Part shown: in pieces, positions 1 through 9,428 of the stretch
How the letters are laid out: each line of letters opens with the position of its first letter
Position numbering within the stretch: the stretch's first letter is position 1
NCBI RefSeq assembly: GCF_014284365.1
Contig: NZ_JACOGG010000002.1
Span: 186,001-250,000 of the forward strand
DNA: 64,000 bases
Reading direction: 5' to 3'
From: Cognatundibacterium rugosum
GTDB taxonomy: Bacteria; Pseudomonadota; Gammaproteobacteria; Burkholderiales; Burkholderiaceae_D
Made by a program: the position numbers and the translations under genes
Notes under the pieces: model-generated
Told to the model about the DNA's origin: nothing
The model's input: the letters and a program-made list of their open reading frames with translations, nothing else
The model's database searches: none

Positions 1-745
1 CAAAATCTGTACGGAATCCCATGTCTACGTGGTCACGGCGTGCAGCGCCCTCGCCTTTCCATTTGTCAGCTTCAGCATGGGAAATCGAAATGAACATGCG
101 TGTTTTACCGTCGTTCCACAGACCAGAATCAAAACGACCATAAGTTTTATGCATATGCAAACTACCAAATGTCTGCATAAAACGGTAACGTTTTTCCTTG
201 GATGGGTCGCAAGTAGTGATACCGAAGTTACCACCTGTTGCACCAACTTGCGGGGAATCTACATCCGTAGAACCTTGCGTCACAAATTGCGTACAAGTAT
301 TTTCCTGGTCAACAAATTCTTGCGGATAAACAGAAAAACTACCAGAGTCATTAACTGGCACGCCATTGATAGTTGCACCGATCTGGTCGCTGTTAAAACC
401 ACGCAGTGTCAGACCGCCGCCGAACAAACCGGTTGCGTCGTAGTTGTAGCTGTTAACTGCTGGCATCAATTCCAGTGCTTCGTACGGATTACCGGTTGGA
501 CGCTGTTTAGCCAGTTCTTCTGCGGTGATTGTGCTACGTGCTTTCGGCGCGTTTTCTTGCACCATCAGACCCATACCGACTTTTTTGCCAGTAATGGTCA
601 CTTGTTTAGAATCTACCGGATCATTGCTGGTAGTAGTGGCCTGCTGCGCATAAGCGGAAGACATGCCCAGGCATGCGATCTGGCATGCTACTGCGACCAT
701 CGACAAACGCGATGGAAACGCAGACGATTGCTTAGTTTGTTTCAT
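1..745 (-). CDS. TonB-dependent receptor, N-terminal part (runs off the left edge)
   Basis: Outer-membrane active transporter, energised by TonB-ExbBD, for a large or scarce ligand. The first 248 codons are present. Residues 1-33 form a signal peptide ending SSAYA. A short segment KQVTITGKKV follows and could hold the TonB box. The plug domain then begins (QENAPKARSTITAEEL, LELMPAVNSY, GLTLRGFNSDQIGATINGVP). The ATG at 745 is preceded by AGGAGC at good spacing. The frame is open to base 1, so the barrel lies outside the window. The substrate cannot be read from the plug. LacI-type operators upstream suggest a carbohydrate or nucleoside-type ligand, which is inference only. No adjacent inner-membrane transporter is visible here. 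Confidence 0.9.
   Translation of the reverse strand, partial: MKQTKQSSAFPSRLSMVAVACQIACLGMSSAYAQQATTTSNDPVDSKQVTITGKKVGMGLMVQENAPKARSTITAEELAKQRPTGNPYEALELMPAVNSYNYDATGLFGGGLTLRGFNSDQIGATINGVPVNDSGSFSVYPQEFVDQENTCTQFVTQGSTDVDSPQVGATGGNFGITTCDPSKEKRYRFMQTFGSLHMHKTYGRFDSGLWNDGKTRMFISISHAEADKWKGEGAARRDHVDMGFRTDF
720..731. promoter_or_regulatory. possible LacI-type operator inside the receptor gene
   Basis: GCAGACGATTGC differs by one base from the two copies of GCAAACGATTGC upstream. It lies in codons about 6-9 of the TonB-dependent receptor. A promoter-distal auxiliary operator inside the coding region is common for LacI-family repressors that act by DNA looping. The base pattern could also be coincidental, since it codes for ordinary residues. 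Confidence 0.3.
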
Positions 746-1283
746 TGACTGCTCCTGATCAGATTACAGATAAATAAAGATTGCGTTAAACCTTGTCTAT
801 CATCTCAAGCCTTCAACACAGCTTGATGACATCTCCATCACCACACTTTGTTTTCCCGAATGCCGGTTTTTGAAAACTATTGAGTCTGCTATAACTATTT
901 CATTTCGGTGATAGCCCCTATCCCAAGGACCTGATCCGATCAGGCGCAAACGATTGCTATACTTTGTGCAACTGCGGAAAACAGCTACTTTTTCATATTG
1001 CGCAAACGATTGCTTTTCGGAACAAAAAAACAGACGATTTCTGACATCGTCTAATTCTGGGGACATCTTCAACAAAAAATTTGCTGCTTTGCAAACTTAC
1101 TGAAACAGATATATTGATATGTGAAATAAGTCTAGCACAGAAATTTTTACACCTTACAAAGTGTTACACCCAATTATGAAAGGATGATGACAAAGTGGTG
1201 TTTCTGCAAAAAATCTGTCACATACACACCACAAAGTTAATAATTTTGTCATTATTTTGACGTATTACCGGGATTTTACCGAC
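746..1283. other. long upstream region of the TonB-dependent receptor
   Basis: No credible gene. Besides the LacI-like sites there are three copies of CAAAGT (about 1157, 1191 and 1232). There is also a GTGGTGT/ACACCAC inverted pair (1195-1201 and 1226-1232). These may belong to a second regulator or to the promoter. The stretch from about 1080 to 1290 is clearly AT-rich compared with the coding sequence around it. Confidence 0.4.
944..1013. promoter_or_regulatory. pair of LacI/PurR-like operators
   Basis: The 14-mer GCGCAAACGATTGC occurs twice, at 944-957 and 1000-1013, with starts 56 bp apart. It has the central CG and near-palindromic GCAA/TTGC arms of LacI/GalR-family operators, and is one base from half of the PurR-type box CGCAAACGTTTGCG. 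A degenerate third version (CAGACGATTTC) lies near 1031. The sites sit about 200-270 bp upstream of the receptor start. The regulator gene itself is not in the window. Confidence 0.5.
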
Positions 1284-1335
1284 TTTTCATGAGAAAAGCC
1301 CTATGTCATGAAAATTAATTTTCATGACATAGGGC
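1284..1335 (-). terminator. palindromic terminator downstream of the M48 peptidase gene
   Basis: Bases 1298-1335 form a perfect 38-bp palindrome with 19-bp arms centred on TTAA. Read on the minus strand it follows the peptidase stop codon by about 50 bases and is followed by TTTTCTC. A second small hairpin (CTTTTC-ATGA-GAAAAG, 1284-1299) directly adjoins it. A terminator is the simplest reading. The AT-rich centre and perfect symmetry would also suit a protein-binding site. Confidence 0.55.
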
Positions 1336-1388
1336 CAAAATCTGGCAAAAACCAAGCCGCAGGCTGCGCTCTGCCGCCTGTAGCTTCA

Positions 1389-2297
1389 TTATGGATAGCT
1401 GATTGGGGCTATACCCTTTACATTGGTCTGATAAGCAGGAATCCGATCCAGAGGCAGCGATTTTGCACGTGCATATAAAGGCATCACTTCTGGGAAGTGC
1501 CGACGAATTTCGTCTATACGTGTTTTTCCCGCCGGATGGGTGGATAACCATTGTGGTGGTGCGTTTTTATTGACCATGCCCATCTTTTGCCATAAGGCGA
1601 CACCCGCCCGTGGGTCATAGCCAGCACGGGCAGCAATTTCCAAACCAACGACGTCAGCCTCAGTTTCGTCGTCGCGTGAAAATTTGAGCATGCTGACATT
1701 CGCCACGCCGCCTGCCACAGAACCTGCGATAGAAGGATCATACCCCTTGGCTGCGGCAAAAATTTCTGCCAGTTTCACACCAAAATTAGCCACAGCTGCC
1801 TTGCCAGCACGCTCAGCCCCATGTTCACGCAAGGCGTGCGCGATTTCATGTCCCATCACGATCGCGACTTCATCGTCGGTCAGTTTCAGGATATCGAGGA
1901 TACCGCTGTAAAAAGCAATTTTGCCGCCTGGCATGCAATACGCATTAATTTGCTTGGAGCCTAGCAAATTCACCTCCCACTTCCAGTCTTTGGCGCGTTC
2001 ATTCCAAGGCAAGGCAAACGGAATCAGCTTTTTGGCAATACCGCGTAAACGTATGACTTGTGGATGATCATCCGGACCCAGTGCGCGTTGCTGCTGCGCT
2101 TGTTGCAACGTTTGTGCATATTGTGCAGCTGCCTGGGTTTCCAAAGCACCGGTCGGCGCAAATTTGCGCATGATAGACATACTGCCGACACTGACACCCT
2201 CATGTGGTGCATTGTCTTGCGCGAGCACGGGCACAGCCACGCCCATCGTGAGACTCAGGCATGCTGCCAGCAAAGATTTCAGGTAAGGCGGTTTCAT
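1389..2297 (-). CDS. M48-family zinc metalloprotease, exported
   Basis: Periplasmic metallopeptidase of the Ste24/HtpX-like M48 group, probably in envelope quality control. The chosen ATG gives a 302-residue protein starting with a typical signal peptide (about residues 1-27, ending PVLAQ). The longer reading frame upstream lacks a signal. The zinc site is HEIAH at residues 150-154, with the third ligand in ETEAD at about 211-215. There are no TPR repeats after the catalytic domain, so it resembles the short M48 form (LoiP/YcaL-like) rather than BepA. It appears to be transcribed alone and ends at the palindrome at 1298. Function within the M48 family is inferred. Confidence 0.85.
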   Translation of the reverse strand: MKPPYLKSLLAACLSLTMGVAVPVLAQDNAPHEGVSVGSMSIMRKFAPTGALETQAAAQYAQTLQQAQQQRALGPDDHPQVIRLRGIAKKLIPFALPWNERAKDWKWEVNLLGSKQINAYCMPGGKIAFYSGILDILKLTDDEVAIVMGHEIAHALREHGAERAGKAAVANFGVKLAEIFAAAKGYDPSIAGSVAGGVANVSMLKFSRDDETEADVVGLEIAARAGYDPRAGVALWQKMGMVNKNAPPQWLSTHPAGKTRIDEIRRHFPEVMPLYARAKSLPLDRIPAYQTNVKGIAPISYP

Positions 2298-2428
2298 AAG
2301 CTCAGGTTCATGGGAAATGAAAACAAGATGGTAACAGCCACACCGATTTTCAAGCAAAGTATGTCAAAGTTTTACATTTGACAAGCGCAGATCCCATGAA
2401 TCCGTCCGACATCGCGACAGTGCAGATT

Positions 2429-3037
2429 TCAGCTGATTTTCTTACGCAAGCGGAAAACTGCCAGACTACCACGCCAGTTTGGGAAAAGATGGACAGGCTG
2501 CCCTTCATGCAAAGCCACGCATTGCATGACCTCCAGTCCAACTTCATTGGCCAAATCAGCAAAATCATAAATCGTGGCACAACGCACGTTAGGTGTGTCA
2601 TACCACTGATACGGCAAAGATTTCGACACCGGCATTTTGCCGAGTAATAATGCGGTGCGATGCGGCCAGTAACCGAAGTTAGGAAACGAAACGATCGCTT
2701 CGCGCCCTACTCTGGCGATATCGCGCAATAAGGGCTCTACATGCTTCATCATTTGCAGCGAGGATAAACACAGCACGGTATCGAAGGCATTATCATTAAA
2801 CATGCCCAGTCCATGCTCCATATCCTGCTGAATCACACTTACATGGCGCTTGGCGCTGGCCAGTACCTTGTCGTCGGCAATTTCTATACCATAACCGCTA
2901 CATTGCTTATCCGTCTGCAGATAATCAAGCATCACACCATCACCGCAACCAACATCCAGCACTTGCGAGCCTGGTTGCACCCAATCGGCGATAAATGCCA
3001 GGTCTGGACGTAGCTGGTTCAATTCTGCGAAATTCAT
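2429..3037 (-). CDS. metW: methionine biosynthesis protein MetW
   Basis: Class I SAM-methyltransferase fold protein of 202 residues that accompanies MetX in proteobacteria and is needed for full homoserine acylation activity. The SAM-binding glycine motif VLDVGCGDG is near residue 27-35. The start codon overlaps the metX stop (ATGA), so the two are translationally coupled. The length is normal for MetW. Its partnership with MetX is known for the family, while any methyl-transfer activity is not shown by the sequence. Confidence 0.93.
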   Translation of the reverse strand: MNFAELNQLRPDLAFIADWVQPGSQVLDVGCGDGVMLDYLQTDKQCSGYGIEIADDKVLASAKRHVSVIQQDMEHGLGMFNDNAFDTVLCLSSLQMMKHVEPLLRDIARVGREAIVSFPNFGYWPHRTALLLGKMPVSKSLPYQWYDTPNVRCATIYDFADLANEVGLEVMQCVALHEGQPVHLFPNWRGSLAVFRLRKKIS

Positions 3038-4185
3038 ACTGTCCGTCCTTTCAACTCTGCATCTATCCGGTCAAAATAAGCGCCCACCAGATTGAGGTAA
3101 CGCGCATCATCCAGCAGGAAGGCATCATGCCCATGCGGTGCATCAATTTCTGCATAGGTGACGGTGCGACGGTTGCTGACTAAGGCCCTAACGATCTCAC
3201 GGCTGCGTTCAGGTGAGAAGCGCCAGTCTGTCGTAAACGAGGCCACCAGGAACTTCGCCTTCGTCTGCGCCAGAGCCCGTGCCAGATCACCACCGGTATG
3301 ACGTGCCGGATCAAAGTAATCCAGTGCTTTAGTGATCAACAAATAAGTATTGGCATCAAAGTAATCTGAGAACTTATCGCCCTGATAGCGCAGATAGGAT
3401 TCAATTTCAAAATCAACGCCGTAACCAAACTGGTAATCACCACTCTTCAGATCACGGCCAAATTTTTCCGCCATATCATCATCGGACAAATAAGTAATGT
3501 GGCCTATCATTCTGGCCACCCGCAAACCACGACGTGGCACCACCTGATGGGCATAAAAGTCACCACCATGAAAATCCGGGTCAGTCAGTATCGCCTGACG
3601 CGCCACATCATTGAATGCAATATTCTGGGCGGACAGTTTAGGCGTAGAAGCGATCACCACGCAATGTTGCAGACGATCCGGATACAAAATGCTCCAGGCC
3701 AGCGCCTGCATCCCCCCCAGAGAACCACCCATCACGGCAGCAAAACGTTGTATCCCAAACTGGTCAGCAACCCGTGCCTGCGCATTGACCCAGTCTTCCA
3801 CGGTTATTACAGGAAAATCTGCGCCATAGGGCTTACCGGTCGCCGGGTTCTCATGCATAGGCCCGGTAGAGCCAAAACAGGAACCCAGGTTATTGATACC
3901 GATCACAAAAAAGCGCGTGGTGTCGACTGGTTTTCCGGGACCAACCATGTTATCCCACCAGCCCAAATTTTTTGGCTGATCCGCATACACACCGGCGACA
4001 TGATGCGAGGCATTCAGGGCATGGCAAATTAAAACGGCATTGGATTTATCCGCGTTCAGTTCGCCATAGGCTTCCACCATCAAGGTGTAACCGGCGATAC
4101 TGGCACCGCTTTGCAATGCCAAAGGCTGTTCGAAACGAAACGCTTGTGGCGTCACGACACCTACAGATCCGGGGGAGTCAGGCAT
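3034..4185 (-). CDS. metX: homoserine O-acyltransferase MetX
   Basis: Alpha/beta-hydrolase enzyme that acylates L-homoserine in the first committed step of methionine synthesis. The nucleophile is Ser155 in GGSLGGMQ. The acid/His part is seen in [12 protein letters not shown] near the C terminus, and the [12 protein letters not shown] loop is intact. I chose the ATG at 4185 (383 residues, [10 protein letters not shown]) because GGAAGAG precedes it and betaproteobacterial MetX proteins begin in this way. An in-frame ATG lies at 4197. Whether acetyl-CoA or succinyl-CoA is used cannot be decided by eye; many MetX enzymes of this class use succinyl-CoA. I saw no SAM-responsive riboswitch in the 244 bp upstream. 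Confidence 0.93.
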   Translation of the reverse strand: MPDSPGSVGVVTPQAFRFEQPLALQSGASIAGYTLMVEAYGELNADKSNAVLICHALNASHHVAGVYADQPKNLGWWDNMVGPGKPVDTTRFFVIGINNLGSCFGSTGPMHENPATGKPYGADFPVITVEDWVNAQARVADQFGIQRFAAVMGGSLGGMQALAWSILYPDRLQHCVVIASTPKLSAQNIAFNDVARQAILTDPDFHGGDFYAHQVVPRRGLRVARMIGHITYLSDDDMAEKFGRDLKSGDYQFGYGVDFEIESYLRYQGDKFSDYFDANTYLLITKALDYFDPARHTGGDLARALAQTKAKFLVASFTTDWRFSPERSREIVRALVSNRRTVTYAEIDAPHGHDAFLLDDARYLNLVGAYFDRIDAELKGRTV

Positions 4186-4429
4186 ACACTCTTCCATCGG
4201 GAATATCCCGTCAAAATTACTGTAAAGGAAGGCTAAAAGGTGGGCTGAATGGGGGAGGATAAGCTGCATTCAAGCTCGCTTTAGCCGTATTTATCATCCG
4301 GAAGGTATCCGGAAAGCGCCCGCAAGCTGATTCTCAAATCGGCGCTATCAGGTAAGGATAAACAAGTCCGGCGCTGCCGTCAAACGCCAATCACTAAGCA
4401 GCCGAACAAGTTCGCAAAGTTTTAGCCTG

Positions 4430-6184
4430 TTATCCGGCCTGTTCCATTGCCGCCAGAAGCTCCCGTATTTGCAAGGGATCAAAACTGCGTAGAATTCTCT
4501 TCAGGGGTGCCTGCAGATTTTCCAACCGGGTATTCAGAACCGCCTGTTTAATTTCGGGTAATAAGGCGGCAGGCATGGATAACTCGCGGTAGCCCATGGC
4601 GATCAGCAAGCGGGTCAGACGGATATCCCCCGCCATCCCACCACAAATCGAGACTGGTATCTCTGCTTTATCGGCAGTACTGACTATCATCTGCATCAAC
4701 TGCAATATCGCCGGATGCAAATCGTCATATAAATGGGCGACTTCATGATCAGCCCGGTCTATCGCCAGCGTGTACTGAATCAGGTCATTGGTACCTATCG
4801 ACAGAAAATCCAGTTTTTTGACAAACATAGGCAAGGACAGCGCTGCAGCGGGAATTTCTATCATGGCGCCAACCGGTATGGCTGCGTCAAAAGCGATGCC
4901 CTCTGCGCTCAGCTCAGCTTTAGCTTGGGTAATCAACGCCAGCGACTGTTCAATTTCCATACTGTGCGCCAGCATGGGAATCAGCATTTTCACTGGTCCG
5001 AATGCAGAAGCCCGCAAAATGGCGCGCAGCTGTGTCATGAATAACTGTGGTTCGGACAGGCAATAGCGTATCGCACGCAAACCCAGTGCCGGATTCAGAA
5101 TCTGATGATCGCTCACCTCCAAAGGCTTATCGGCGCCGACATCGAGGGTGCGTATCGTGACTGGCCGTCCCTTCATGCCAGTCACGGCTGCCTTGTAAGC
5201 GGCAAACTGTTCATCTTCGGTAGGCAATTTATGCTCGTGCCCACTGCGCTCCATGAACAGGAACTCGGAACGGAACAAACCAACGCCACTGGCACCGGCA
5301 TCCATTGCGTGGGCGGTGTCTTCGGGCAATTCGATATTAGCCAGCAGCTTGATTTCCACCCCATCCTGCGTGATGGCAGGCGTTTTCTTCAGTTTCGACA
5401 GCTTTTTCTTTTGCCGCAGTAACTGGCTCTGGCGTTCACGATACTGGTCCAGCACCTGGGTCGTCGGTGCTACGATCACCACGCCGGCATCGCTGTCGAT
5501 AATCAGCCAGTCGTCCTGCTCAATCAGGCGCGACGCATTACCCATGCCGACCACGGCTGGGATGCCCAGACTGCGCGATACGATCGCGGTATGCGAATTT
5601 TGTCCGCCTTCATCCGTCACAAAACCAGTAAAGGCATCATCGCGGAATTGCATCATGTCAGCCGGAGAAATATCTCTGGCCACCACGATCATATTGGCAC
5701 TGCGCTCATCAATACCATCCGAGCGCGGAACAGCATTGGCCGATCCAGTCAGTACCTTCAGCACACGTTCGGCTACCTGTTGGATATCAGCCTTACGTTC
5801 ACGCAGATAGTCGTCTTCGATTTCATCGAACTGGGCCGACAATTCATCGACCTGACTGACTAAGGCCCACTCTGCGTTGTAATGACGGGTGCGGATAATA
5901 TCGAGTGGTGCTTCTGATACCATGGGATCCGACAGAATCAACGCGTGGACATCGAGAAACGCACCCAGCTCAGTTGGTGCATCCTGAGGAAGATCGGCCC
6001 AGATGGCCTGTAATTCTTTATGAACCTGAGCAATCGCATCTTGCAGGCGTAGCACTTCGGCCTCAACCTGTTCCTGAGCGACCAGATAATGTTGTACATC
6101 CAAAGCAGCTGGCCGCAACAGATGCGCCCTGCCTATCGCAATACCACGCGAAACCGGGATGCCTTGCAATGTAAATGATGCCAT
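4430..6184 (-). CDS. ptsI: phosphoenolpyruvate-protein phosphotransferase (PTS enzyme I)
   Basis: Cytoplasmic enzyme that takes phosphate from PEP and passes it to HPr. At 584 residues it is the normal EI length. The phospho-accepting His198 lies in GGQNSHTAIV. The PEP-binding TIM barrel carries the expected MLIPM and FLSIGTNDLIQYT segments and the active-site Cys in SICGGMAGD. GGGGGA precedes the ATG. It follows HPr and a mannose-type EIIA in the same direction. No sugar permease (EIIC) is nearby, which suggests a mainly regulatory chain. Confidence 0.95.
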   Translation of the reverse strand: MASFTLQGIPVSRGIAIGRAHLLRPAALDVQHYLVAQEQVEAEVLRLQDAIAQVHKELQAIWADLPQDAPTELGAFLDVHALILSDPMVSEAPLDIIRTRHYNAEWALVSQVDELSAQFDEIEDDYLRERKADIQQVAERVLKVLTGSANAVPRSDGIDERSANMIVVARDISPADMMQFRDDAFTGFVTDEGGQNSHTAIVSRSLGIPAVVGMGNASRLIEQDDWLIIDSDAGVVIVAPTTQVLDQYRERQSQLLRQKKKLSKLKKTPAITQDGVEIKLLANIELPEDTAHAMDAGASGVGLFRSEFLFMERSGHEHKLPTEDEQFAAYKAAVTGMKGRPVTIRTLDVGADKPLEVSDHQILNPALGLRAIRYCLSEPQLFMTQLRAILRASAFGPVKMLIPMLAHSMEIEQSLALITQAKAELSAEGIAFDAAIPVGAMIEIPAAALSLPMFVKKLDFLSIGTNDLIQYTLAIDRADHEVAHLYDDLHPAILQLMQMIVSTADKAEIPVSICGGMAGDIRLTRLLIAMGYRELSMPAALLPEIKQAVLNTRLENLQAPLKRILRSFDPLQIRELLAAMEQAG

Positions 6185-6281
6185 GCTGTATCCCCCAAAT
6201 CTTTGTTGTAGTTGCCCTGATGTGACCTCAGGTTAATGAGACAGACAGCCGGGCTGCCCGTGCCCTGTATATCTTGCGCTG

Positions 6282-6551
6282 TTATTCGCCTTCACCAAAC
6301 TTATCGTTAATCAGAGCCAGCAGTCCATCAAAACAAGCCTGCTCTTCCGGGCCATCGGTTTCCAGCAGGATTTTGCTGCCTTTTCCAGCTGCCAGCATCA
6401 TCACGCCCATAATAGACTTGCCATTCACACGGCGTCCATTGCGCGTGACCCAGACTTCGCTTTTGAATTTACTGGCGAGTTGAGTGAATTTTGCCGAAGC
6501 ACGTGCATGCAAACCCAGCTTATTAACGATTTCAATTTCTTGTTGAATCAT
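6282..6551 (-). CDS. ptsH: phosphocarrier protein HPr
   Basis: Small carrier of 89 residues linking enzyme I to EIIA proteins. His15 is in NKLGLHARAS. Ser46 is in NGKSIMG, the site phosphorylated by HPr kinase in organisms that have HprK. Conservation of both sites suggests dual control of this PTS chain. The gene sits between the EIIA gene (36-bp gap) and ptsI (97-bp gap) and is probably cotranscribed with them. Confidence 0.95.
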   Translation of the reverse strand: MIQQEIEIVNKLGLHARASAKFTQLASKFKSEVWVTRNGRRVNGKSIMGVMMLAAGKGSKILLETDGPEEQACFDGLLALINDKFGEGE

Positions 6552-6587
6552 GCTAACTCTTTCTGTTTTTTATCTTTCTGTTTTTTG

Positions 6588-6986
6588 TCAGATACGTACC
6601 CGGTTATCGACCCGCATTGCCCCATTTTGTCCACCTGCCAATGCCATCTCCACCACCACATCCAACGCATCATGACGGTAAGTTAAGGCCCGCAACAGCA
6701 TAGGTAAGCTGATACCCGCAATCACGGCGACCTGATCCGGCGCGCCCAGCTGGCCGCAACAATTTGACGGCGTACCACCCATCATATCGGTCAATACCAA
6801 TACTCCGGCTCCGCTGTCCAGTCGTCGCACTGCTTCCAGCGCCAGCTGATGCACCTGATCTGTATTCTGATCGGCGATCACATCGATGGCTTCCAGCCGT
6901 TCAGGCATAGCACGGAATACATGAGCCGCCGCTTGCAAGAACGCCGAACCCAGCGGCGCATGTGTCATTAAAAGGATACCAACCAT
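6588..6986 (-). CDS. PTS EIIA component, mannose/fructose (AgaF/ManX-like) family
   Basis: A stand-alone EIIA domain of 132 residues. His9 in LLMTHAPLGSAF is the expected phosphorylation site, and LVLTDMMGGTPSN is the family's second signature. No EIIB, EIIC or EIID domain is fused or adjacent. In betaproteobacteria this gene often sits between glutathione synthetase and HPr, as here. A regulatory acceptor role is more likely than sugar transport, but the target is unknown. Confidence 0.88.
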   Translation of the reverse strand: MVGILLMTHAPLGSAFLQAAAHVFRAMPERLEAIDVIADQNTDQVHQLALEAVRRLDSGAGVLVLTDMMGGTPSNCCGQLGAPDQVAVIAGISLPMLLRALTYRHDALDVVVEMALAGGQNGAMRVDNRVRI

Positions 6987-7100
6987 ATTACCTGATTACC
7001 TGTAGTGAACGCGGAGTCCCTGGCGACTCTGCAAAAGCCCGAGTCTTCGTTGAGTCATCCTTGTTGTCAAGTCCAATGCTGTATCAGCATGACGCAAAGC

Positions 7101-8042
7101 CTATGCCAACGCCTGTTCCAGCGCATCAATAAACATCGCCGCCACATCAAAACCTTTTTGCTGCGTAATTTCCTGGAAGCAGGTCGGGCTAGTCACATTG
7201 ACCTCTGTCAGGCAGGAACCGATCACGTCTAATCCTACCAGCAACAAACCACGTCGGTACAATTCGGGGGCCAGCGTCTGCGCAATCTCAAGATCACGCG
7301 CCGATAAGTCCTGCGCTACACCGATGCCGCCGGCAGCCAGATTGCCACGTACTTCACCATTCTGAGGAATGCGGGCCAGTGCAAACGGCACGACCTTGCC
7401 GCCAATCAACAAAATGCGTTTATCGCCATGTACGATTTCTGGAATATAGCGTTGCACCATGATAGTGCGCGTTCCCTGTAAAGTCAGGGTTTCAATCACG
7501 GACCCCAGATTCATGCCATCCGCGCCAATACGGAATATTCCGGCGCCACCCATGCCATCAAGTGGCTTCAGTATTACATCCTGATGCTCACGGTGAAATG
7601 CACGGATACGCTGCTCATCGCGTGTGACCAGGGTGGGTGCGGTGAATTGGCTGAACTGCGCGATACTGAGTTTTTCGTTGTGATTTCGGATCGCGGCAGG
7701 TTTATTAAAAACACGTGCACCCTTGGATTCAGCCAGCTCCAACAAATAGGTGGCGTAAATGTATTCCATATCAAACGGTGGATCTTTACGCTGTAACACC
7801 GCATCGAATGCGTGCAAAGGCAACGCTACTGGCGCGTCAGCGCGATACCAATCGTCCGCGTCACCAGTCAGCGTAATACGCATTACATTCGCCACCACCT
7901 GACCAGATTCCAGCGCCAGTTGCTCCGGCCCAAAGGCGTAAATCGTATAGCCACGCTTTGCCGCCTCGCGCATCATCGCGAAAGTAGAATCTTTGTAAGT
8001 TTTGAACTGCGACAAGGGATCGGTCAGAAATGCAATTTTCAT
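7101..8042 (-). CDS. gshB: glutathione synthetase
   Basis: ATP-grasp enzyme that joins glycine to gamma-glutamylcysteine. The ATG at 8042 gives a 313-residue protein beginning MKIAFLTDPL, the standard GshB N terminus; the longer upstream frame is not needed. Recognisable parts are the DPPFDMEYIY segment, the ATP-grasp core VILKPLDGMGGAGIF and the C-terminal LTEVNVTSPTCFQEI. It lies 87 bp after gshA on the same strand, so the two form a glutathione unit that leads into the PTS genes. Confidence 0.95.
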   Translation of the reverse strand: MKIAFLTDPLSQFKTYKDSTFAMMREAAKRGYTIYAFGPEQLALESGQVVANVMRITLTGDADDWYRADAPVALPLHAFDAVLQRKDPPFDMEYIYATYLLELAESKGARVFNKPAAIRNHNEKLSIAQFSQFTAPTLVTRDEQRIRAFHREHQDVILKPLDGMGGAGIFRIGADGMNLGSVIETLTLQGTRTIMVQRYIPEIVHGDKRILLIGGKVVPFALARIPQNGEVRGNLAAGGIGVAQDLSARDLEIAQTLAPELYRRGLLLVGLDVIGSCLTEVNVTSPTCFQEITQQKGFDVAAMFIDALEQALA

Positions 8043-8129
8043 AGCCTGTATTCCAGTTGAGACATCGTTGATGGTCTGCCACAGCACAATGCACAGCCGC
8101 ATCAGAACCTTAGTGTTGCCTTCCTGAGA

Positions 8130-9428
8130 TTAATAAATTTCAGGATTCGGATCTGTTCTTTCCAGCTCCAGCGATGCTGCTAATAGAGCCAGACGCGCCA
8201 CCACACCATACATATAAAAACGGTTAGGGGCCGCAGTACCGGGTTTGGCACGCATATCAGGTACCGCATGTTGCTGCGCAAACGCGAGCGGAACAAAATG
8301 CATGCCCGGTGCATTCAGATTTTCATCCACGCCACGGTCTTCATGGAAGCGGTAAAAACCACCAACCACATAGCGGTCTATCATATACACCACCGGTTCC
8401 GCGACGGATTCATGCACTTGTTCAAAGGTGTACACGCCCTCCTGCACAATCACGTCACGCACTTCCACGCCGTCTTTAATCACCGACATCTTATTGCGTT
8501 GCTTACGATTCAGATCGCGTACCTCGTCCGAGCTGTGTACAGTCATCACGCCCATGCCATAGGTGCCGGCATCCGCTTTAACAATGACAAAGGGTTTTTC
8601 CTTGATACCGTATTCTTTATATTTTTTGCGTATCTTGGCCAGGATGGTATCAACCGCTGCGGCCAGCGCATCTTCGCCAGTGCGTTCATGAAAATTCACG
8701 TCCTTCACTTTCAGGAAAAACGGATTCAGCATCCATGGATCGATGTCTACCATCTTGGCGAATTTCTTCACGACTTCATCGTAAGCAGCAAAGTGATTGC
8801 TCTTGCGTCGCATCGCCCAGCCCGCGTGTAGCGGTGGCAGCAAAGTCTGCTCATTCAGCTCTTCTAAAATGGCGGGAATACCGGCTGATAAATCATTATT
8901 CAACACGATGGTGCACGGGTCAAAATTCTTCAGACCCAGCCGGCGCCCGTTGGCAGAACGTTCCAGCGGCTCCAGTATCAGTTGTTCACCATCGGGCAAA
9001 TCGATGGTCACCGGCTCAGTCACTTCAGCTGACAAAGAACCTAGACGTACATTCAAGCCAGTTTGGCGGAAAATCTTGATCATCCTTGCCACATTCTGCA
9101 AATAGAACATGTTACGGGTATGATTTTCCGGAATCAGCAACAGATTTTTAGCGTCAGGGCAATATTTCTCTATCGCTGCCATCGCAGCCTGCACCGACAA
9201 GGGCAACATCTCCGTGGCCAGATTATTGAATCCACCAGGAAACAAATTGGTATCGACTGGTGCCAACTTAAACCCGGCATTGCGTAAGTCTACCGAGCAA
9301 TAAAATGGCGGTGTATGCTCCTGCCACTCGAGCCGGAACCAACGCTCGATAGCGGGCGTTGCCTCCAGAATCTTTTTTTCGAGATCGTGCAGGGGCCCAT
9401 TGAGAGCCGTGACCAGATGCGGAACCAT
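8130..9428 (-). CDS. gshA: glutamate-cysteine ligase, proteobacterial (non-E. coli) type
   Basis: First enzyme of glutathione synthesis, of the type first annotated in Acidithiobacillus and common in betaproteobacteria. I chose the ATG at 9428 (432 residues, MVPHLVTALN). The 37 codons upstream in the longer frame look non-coding. Conserved stretches include SVDLRNAGFKLAPVD, NTNLFPGGFNN, VKADAGTYGMGVM and DRYVVGGFYRFHED. Glu/Asp-rich patches suit ATP and metal binding. It is unrelated in sequence to the second glutamate-cysteine ligase at 57947. Confidence 0.88.
   Translation of the reverse strand: MVPHLVTALNGPLHDLEKKILEATPAIERWFRLEWQEHTPPFYCSVDLRNAGFKLAPVDTNLFPGGFNNLATEMLPLSVQAAMAAIEKYCPDAKNLLLIPENHTRNMFYLQNVARMIKIFRQTGLNVRLGSLSAEVTEPVTIDLPDGEQLILEPLERSANGRRLGLKNFDPCTIVLNNDLSAGIPAILEELNEQTLLPPLHAGWAMRRKSNHFAAYDEVVKKFAKMVDIDPWMLNPFFLKVKDVNFHERTGEDALAAAVDTILAKIRKKYKEYGIKEKPFVIVKADAGTYGMGVMTVHSSDEVRDLNRKQRNKMSVIKDGVEVRDVIVQEGVYTFEQVHESVAEPVVYMIDRYVVGGFYRFHEDRGVDENLNAPGMHFVPLAFAQQHAVPDMRAKPGTAAPNRFYMYGVVARLALLAASLELERTDPNPEIY

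Noticed and set aside
29..748. Plus-strand open frame of 239 codons at the left edge
   Set aside because: It is antisense to the TonB-dependent receptor, whose signal peptide and plug domain are clear. The plus-strand product is Cys- and Arg-rich and resembles nothing.
4186..4429. Possible SAM riboswitch upstream of metX
   Set aside because: I looked for the paired stems and conserved core of known SAM-responsive RNAs and saw none. Only a small CGGGA/TCCCG pair (4198-4210) is present.
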